This document shows, piece by piece, positions 62,420 to 64,000 of a DNA stretch of 64,000 nucleotides. The DNA comes from Heterocephalus glaber. Taxonomy: Eukaryota; Chordata; Mammalia; Rodentia; Bathyergidae. The stretch spans positions 4,195,689 through 4,259,688 of the forward strand of contig NW_004624854.1 in NCBI RefSeq assembly GCF_000247695.1. The letters are read 5' to 3'. The stretch's first letter is position 1, and the number at the start of each line of letters is the position of its first letter. Under the pieces are notes generated by a model. The model saw only the letters and a list, made by a program, of their open reading frames with translations, ran no database searches and was not told where the DNA came from. The position numbers were made by a program, and so were the translations under genes.

Positions 62420-62605
62420 ACTTATTTCTTAGACTGAATCTCTAAGACATAATTATACCAATTTTATGATGTAGTGCCATAAAGAAATTGGCACGATTAC
62501 AAATAACTTGCCCAACATCACAAGTCTAGGACAAGCCGCTGCCAAGATCTGAATCTAGATCAAACCAAAATCCATTCTACTCCACAGTATCATGTTGTTT
62601 TCGTT
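62420..62605 (-). repeat. MIR SINE remnant, antisense
   Basis: 'AACTTGCCCAACATCACAAG', then 'GCCAAGATCTGAATCTAGAT' and 'CATTCTACTCCACAGTATCA' follow the antisense MIR order to its 5' end. Confidence 0.7.
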
Positions 62606-62789
62606 AGTTTTTATTTTATGCTCATGTATGAGACCCCATACATCTTTCCAAGTTACCTGTTAGCCAGACAAGTGCTTATTCCAATGTTTGTACCACTGTT
62701 CCAATTACTCTCAAATTCTACTCTGAAAACTACCTTGAAAGACAATTTATGAGCCACACCACAGTACCCCTTGCAACATATAATGATGC

Positions 62790-63115
62790 TGTCTACTCAT
62801 TCCCACCTTTCTCTCCCTTCCTTGTTCTCTCATTTTTAATGAACTCAGCTACCCACATAGTTTTCTATCTAAAGTATGGGTGCCAGGAACAGAGTTGAGC
62901 AAGATCATTTTAGATTGCTGTATGCGCTATCAGACATTACCTAGTTCATACATATTTTTTCTACCTCTTTTTTTTTCTACCTCTTCTCCATCTCCACCCC
63001 AAGAAATGTGAGGCTTCATGAGATTTAGAAGTTTGTCTTGTTAATCTGACCCCAGTGCTTAGCACAGTTCTTGGCACTTTGTAGATGTTCAATTTGAATG
63101 AATGAATGAAATTGA
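62790..63115 (+). repeat. L2 LINE 3' remnant
   Basis: 'CCCCAGTGCTTAGCACAGTT', then 'CTTGGCACTTTGTAGATGTT' and a terminal TGAATGAATGAA match the L2 3' end in sense orientation. Confidence 0.65.
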
Positions 63116-63783
63116 AATAATTTCTGAGCTTGTCCAATGCAACTCAGAAACATAAATATGCTAGTATGCCATAAACCAGCAGAAGTTGAGTAAGATACGT
63201 TCAGTTTGAAAGGTACTAGCCTCTAAAAAGAGCCTGAAAAGTGTAAGCAAACTGTACAAAGACTCCTAAAGAATGTCTTTTTTTCTTCTTCCTTTCTTTT
63301 TTCTAATCTTACATAAGGTTAGCTTCCAGGCAGCACCCTAGTGGGACAAAGGGTGGTATGGAGCGGGTGTGCCATAAATTATAATGATTACAACATGTCA
63401 GCAGCACCCCCAGCTGAGATCTTTAACTCATTGCTATGAGAGCTTTCAAGGACATTCACTTTCATGAAGGTTTAGGAGCATCAAATGCCTTTTGCAACCC
63501 ATGAAGCTTTTTAACTTAGGTGAGACTGACACTTGTTGGGGGCATTTTATCTTGCAATCAATTTAATTAGGAGCTGTCAGATTAAAAATGATTAGTTGCT
63601 TCTGAAGGCACTTGAACTCTAAGATCCATTTATAAAAACTCTTTCCCCTGTCTCTCATCCTGTCCTTCCAGCAGCATAAGGAGACCAGGTATTGTAACCA
63701 CCTTGATTGCCAAAGAAAGGCCCCTCATGAAGCTCGTTTAGGAACAGAGGTGATTGCTAAGTCATTATTGATATCTTCACGTG

Positions 63784-63784
<1 letters not shown>

Positions 63785-63820
<36 letters not shown>
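63785..63820. repeat. (CA)18 microsatellite
   Basis: An uninterrupted perfect CA run, the longest in the window and probably polymorphic. Confidence 0.97.
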
Positions 63821-63824
<4 letters not shown>

Positions 63825-64000
63825 CTGAGCTGTCTAGATGAAAATGTCTTGTTTTATTTCTTATGAATATCACTTTTTTCTGACCTTTTCTCAAAGAAGG
63901 AGAGCTTTATAAGTGGCTCTGCATGTCAGAGAGCAGGATGGCCAAAAAGGTGAACTGAGATATACAATAAAACTCAAACACAAATAACTCCAGGCAGGAA

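Larger units (their letters stand above)
54069..64000. other. Intergenic sequence downstream of TMEFF2
   Basis: No further gene was recognised to the window end. In human the next gene in this direction is, to my knowledge, CAVIN2, about 100 kb away, so a gene-free stretch is expected. It contains AT-rich unassigned DNA (54.1-56.4 kb), old-repeat-like text (56.5-57.2 kb), a CpG-dense patch (57.74-57.95 kb, weaker to 58.4 kb), an antisense B1-ID composite (59.0 kb), MIR and L2 remnants (62.4 and 62.8 kb), a CA microsatellite (63.8 kb) and two repeat-poor blocks (60.45-60.62 and 63.33-63.60 kb). All open frames here are short and unconvincing. Confidence 0.8.

Noticed and set aside
1..64000. 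CRISPR array, bacterial operon or phage-like system
   Set aside because: The spliced TMEFF2 exons and rodent SINEs show vertebrate nuclear DNA. The only regular repeats are microsatellites and dispersed transposons.

Overview
The window is vertebrate nuclear DNA and holds the 3' half of one protein-coding gene, TMEFF2 (tomoregulin-2), on the + strand. Five coding exons, each flanked by AG/GT splice signals, encode the second follistatin/Kazal-like module, a Thr-rich linker, the EGF-like module, the transmembrane helix and the short cytoplasmic tail. They cover residues 179-374 if human numbering applies. I recognised the gene by reading the translated exons against the family as I remember it; no search was run.

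The repeats point to a rodent. There are tRNA-derived ID SINEs (6862, 26957, 31617, 48695), one of them inserted into an L1 3' end, and two composite elements joining a 7SL/B1 unit to an ID-like unit (39850, 59012). The composites, and the lack of typical murid B2 or B4 copies, favour a squirrel-related or other non-murid rodent. Species level is inference.

Layout: 1-10588 is the 3' part of an intron whose upstream exon is outside the window. 10589-11520 holds two exons separated by a 723-base intron. 11521-48319 is a 36.8 kb intron filled with old L1, L2, MIR, LTR and DNA-transposon remnants. 48320-53832 holds the last three coding exons. 53833 to about 54068 is a short 3' UTR with a canonical poly(A) signal. 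54069-64000 is intergenic: more repeat debris, a small CpG-dense patch near 57.75-57.95 kb and two repeat-poor blocks that could be conserved non-coding elements.

All other open reading frames (longest 246 codons) look like chance or repeat-derived frames. I found no operon, CRISPR array, functional tRNA or rRNA gene, or second protein-coding gene, and no clear sign of a new biological system. The observations most worth checking are the in-frame (symmetric) exon that carries the membrane helix, a Pumilio-type motif overlapping the poly(A) signal, a hAT-type miniature transposon beside two perfect AT palindromes, a perfect 14-bp intronic hairpin, and the CpG-dense patch downstream of the gene.
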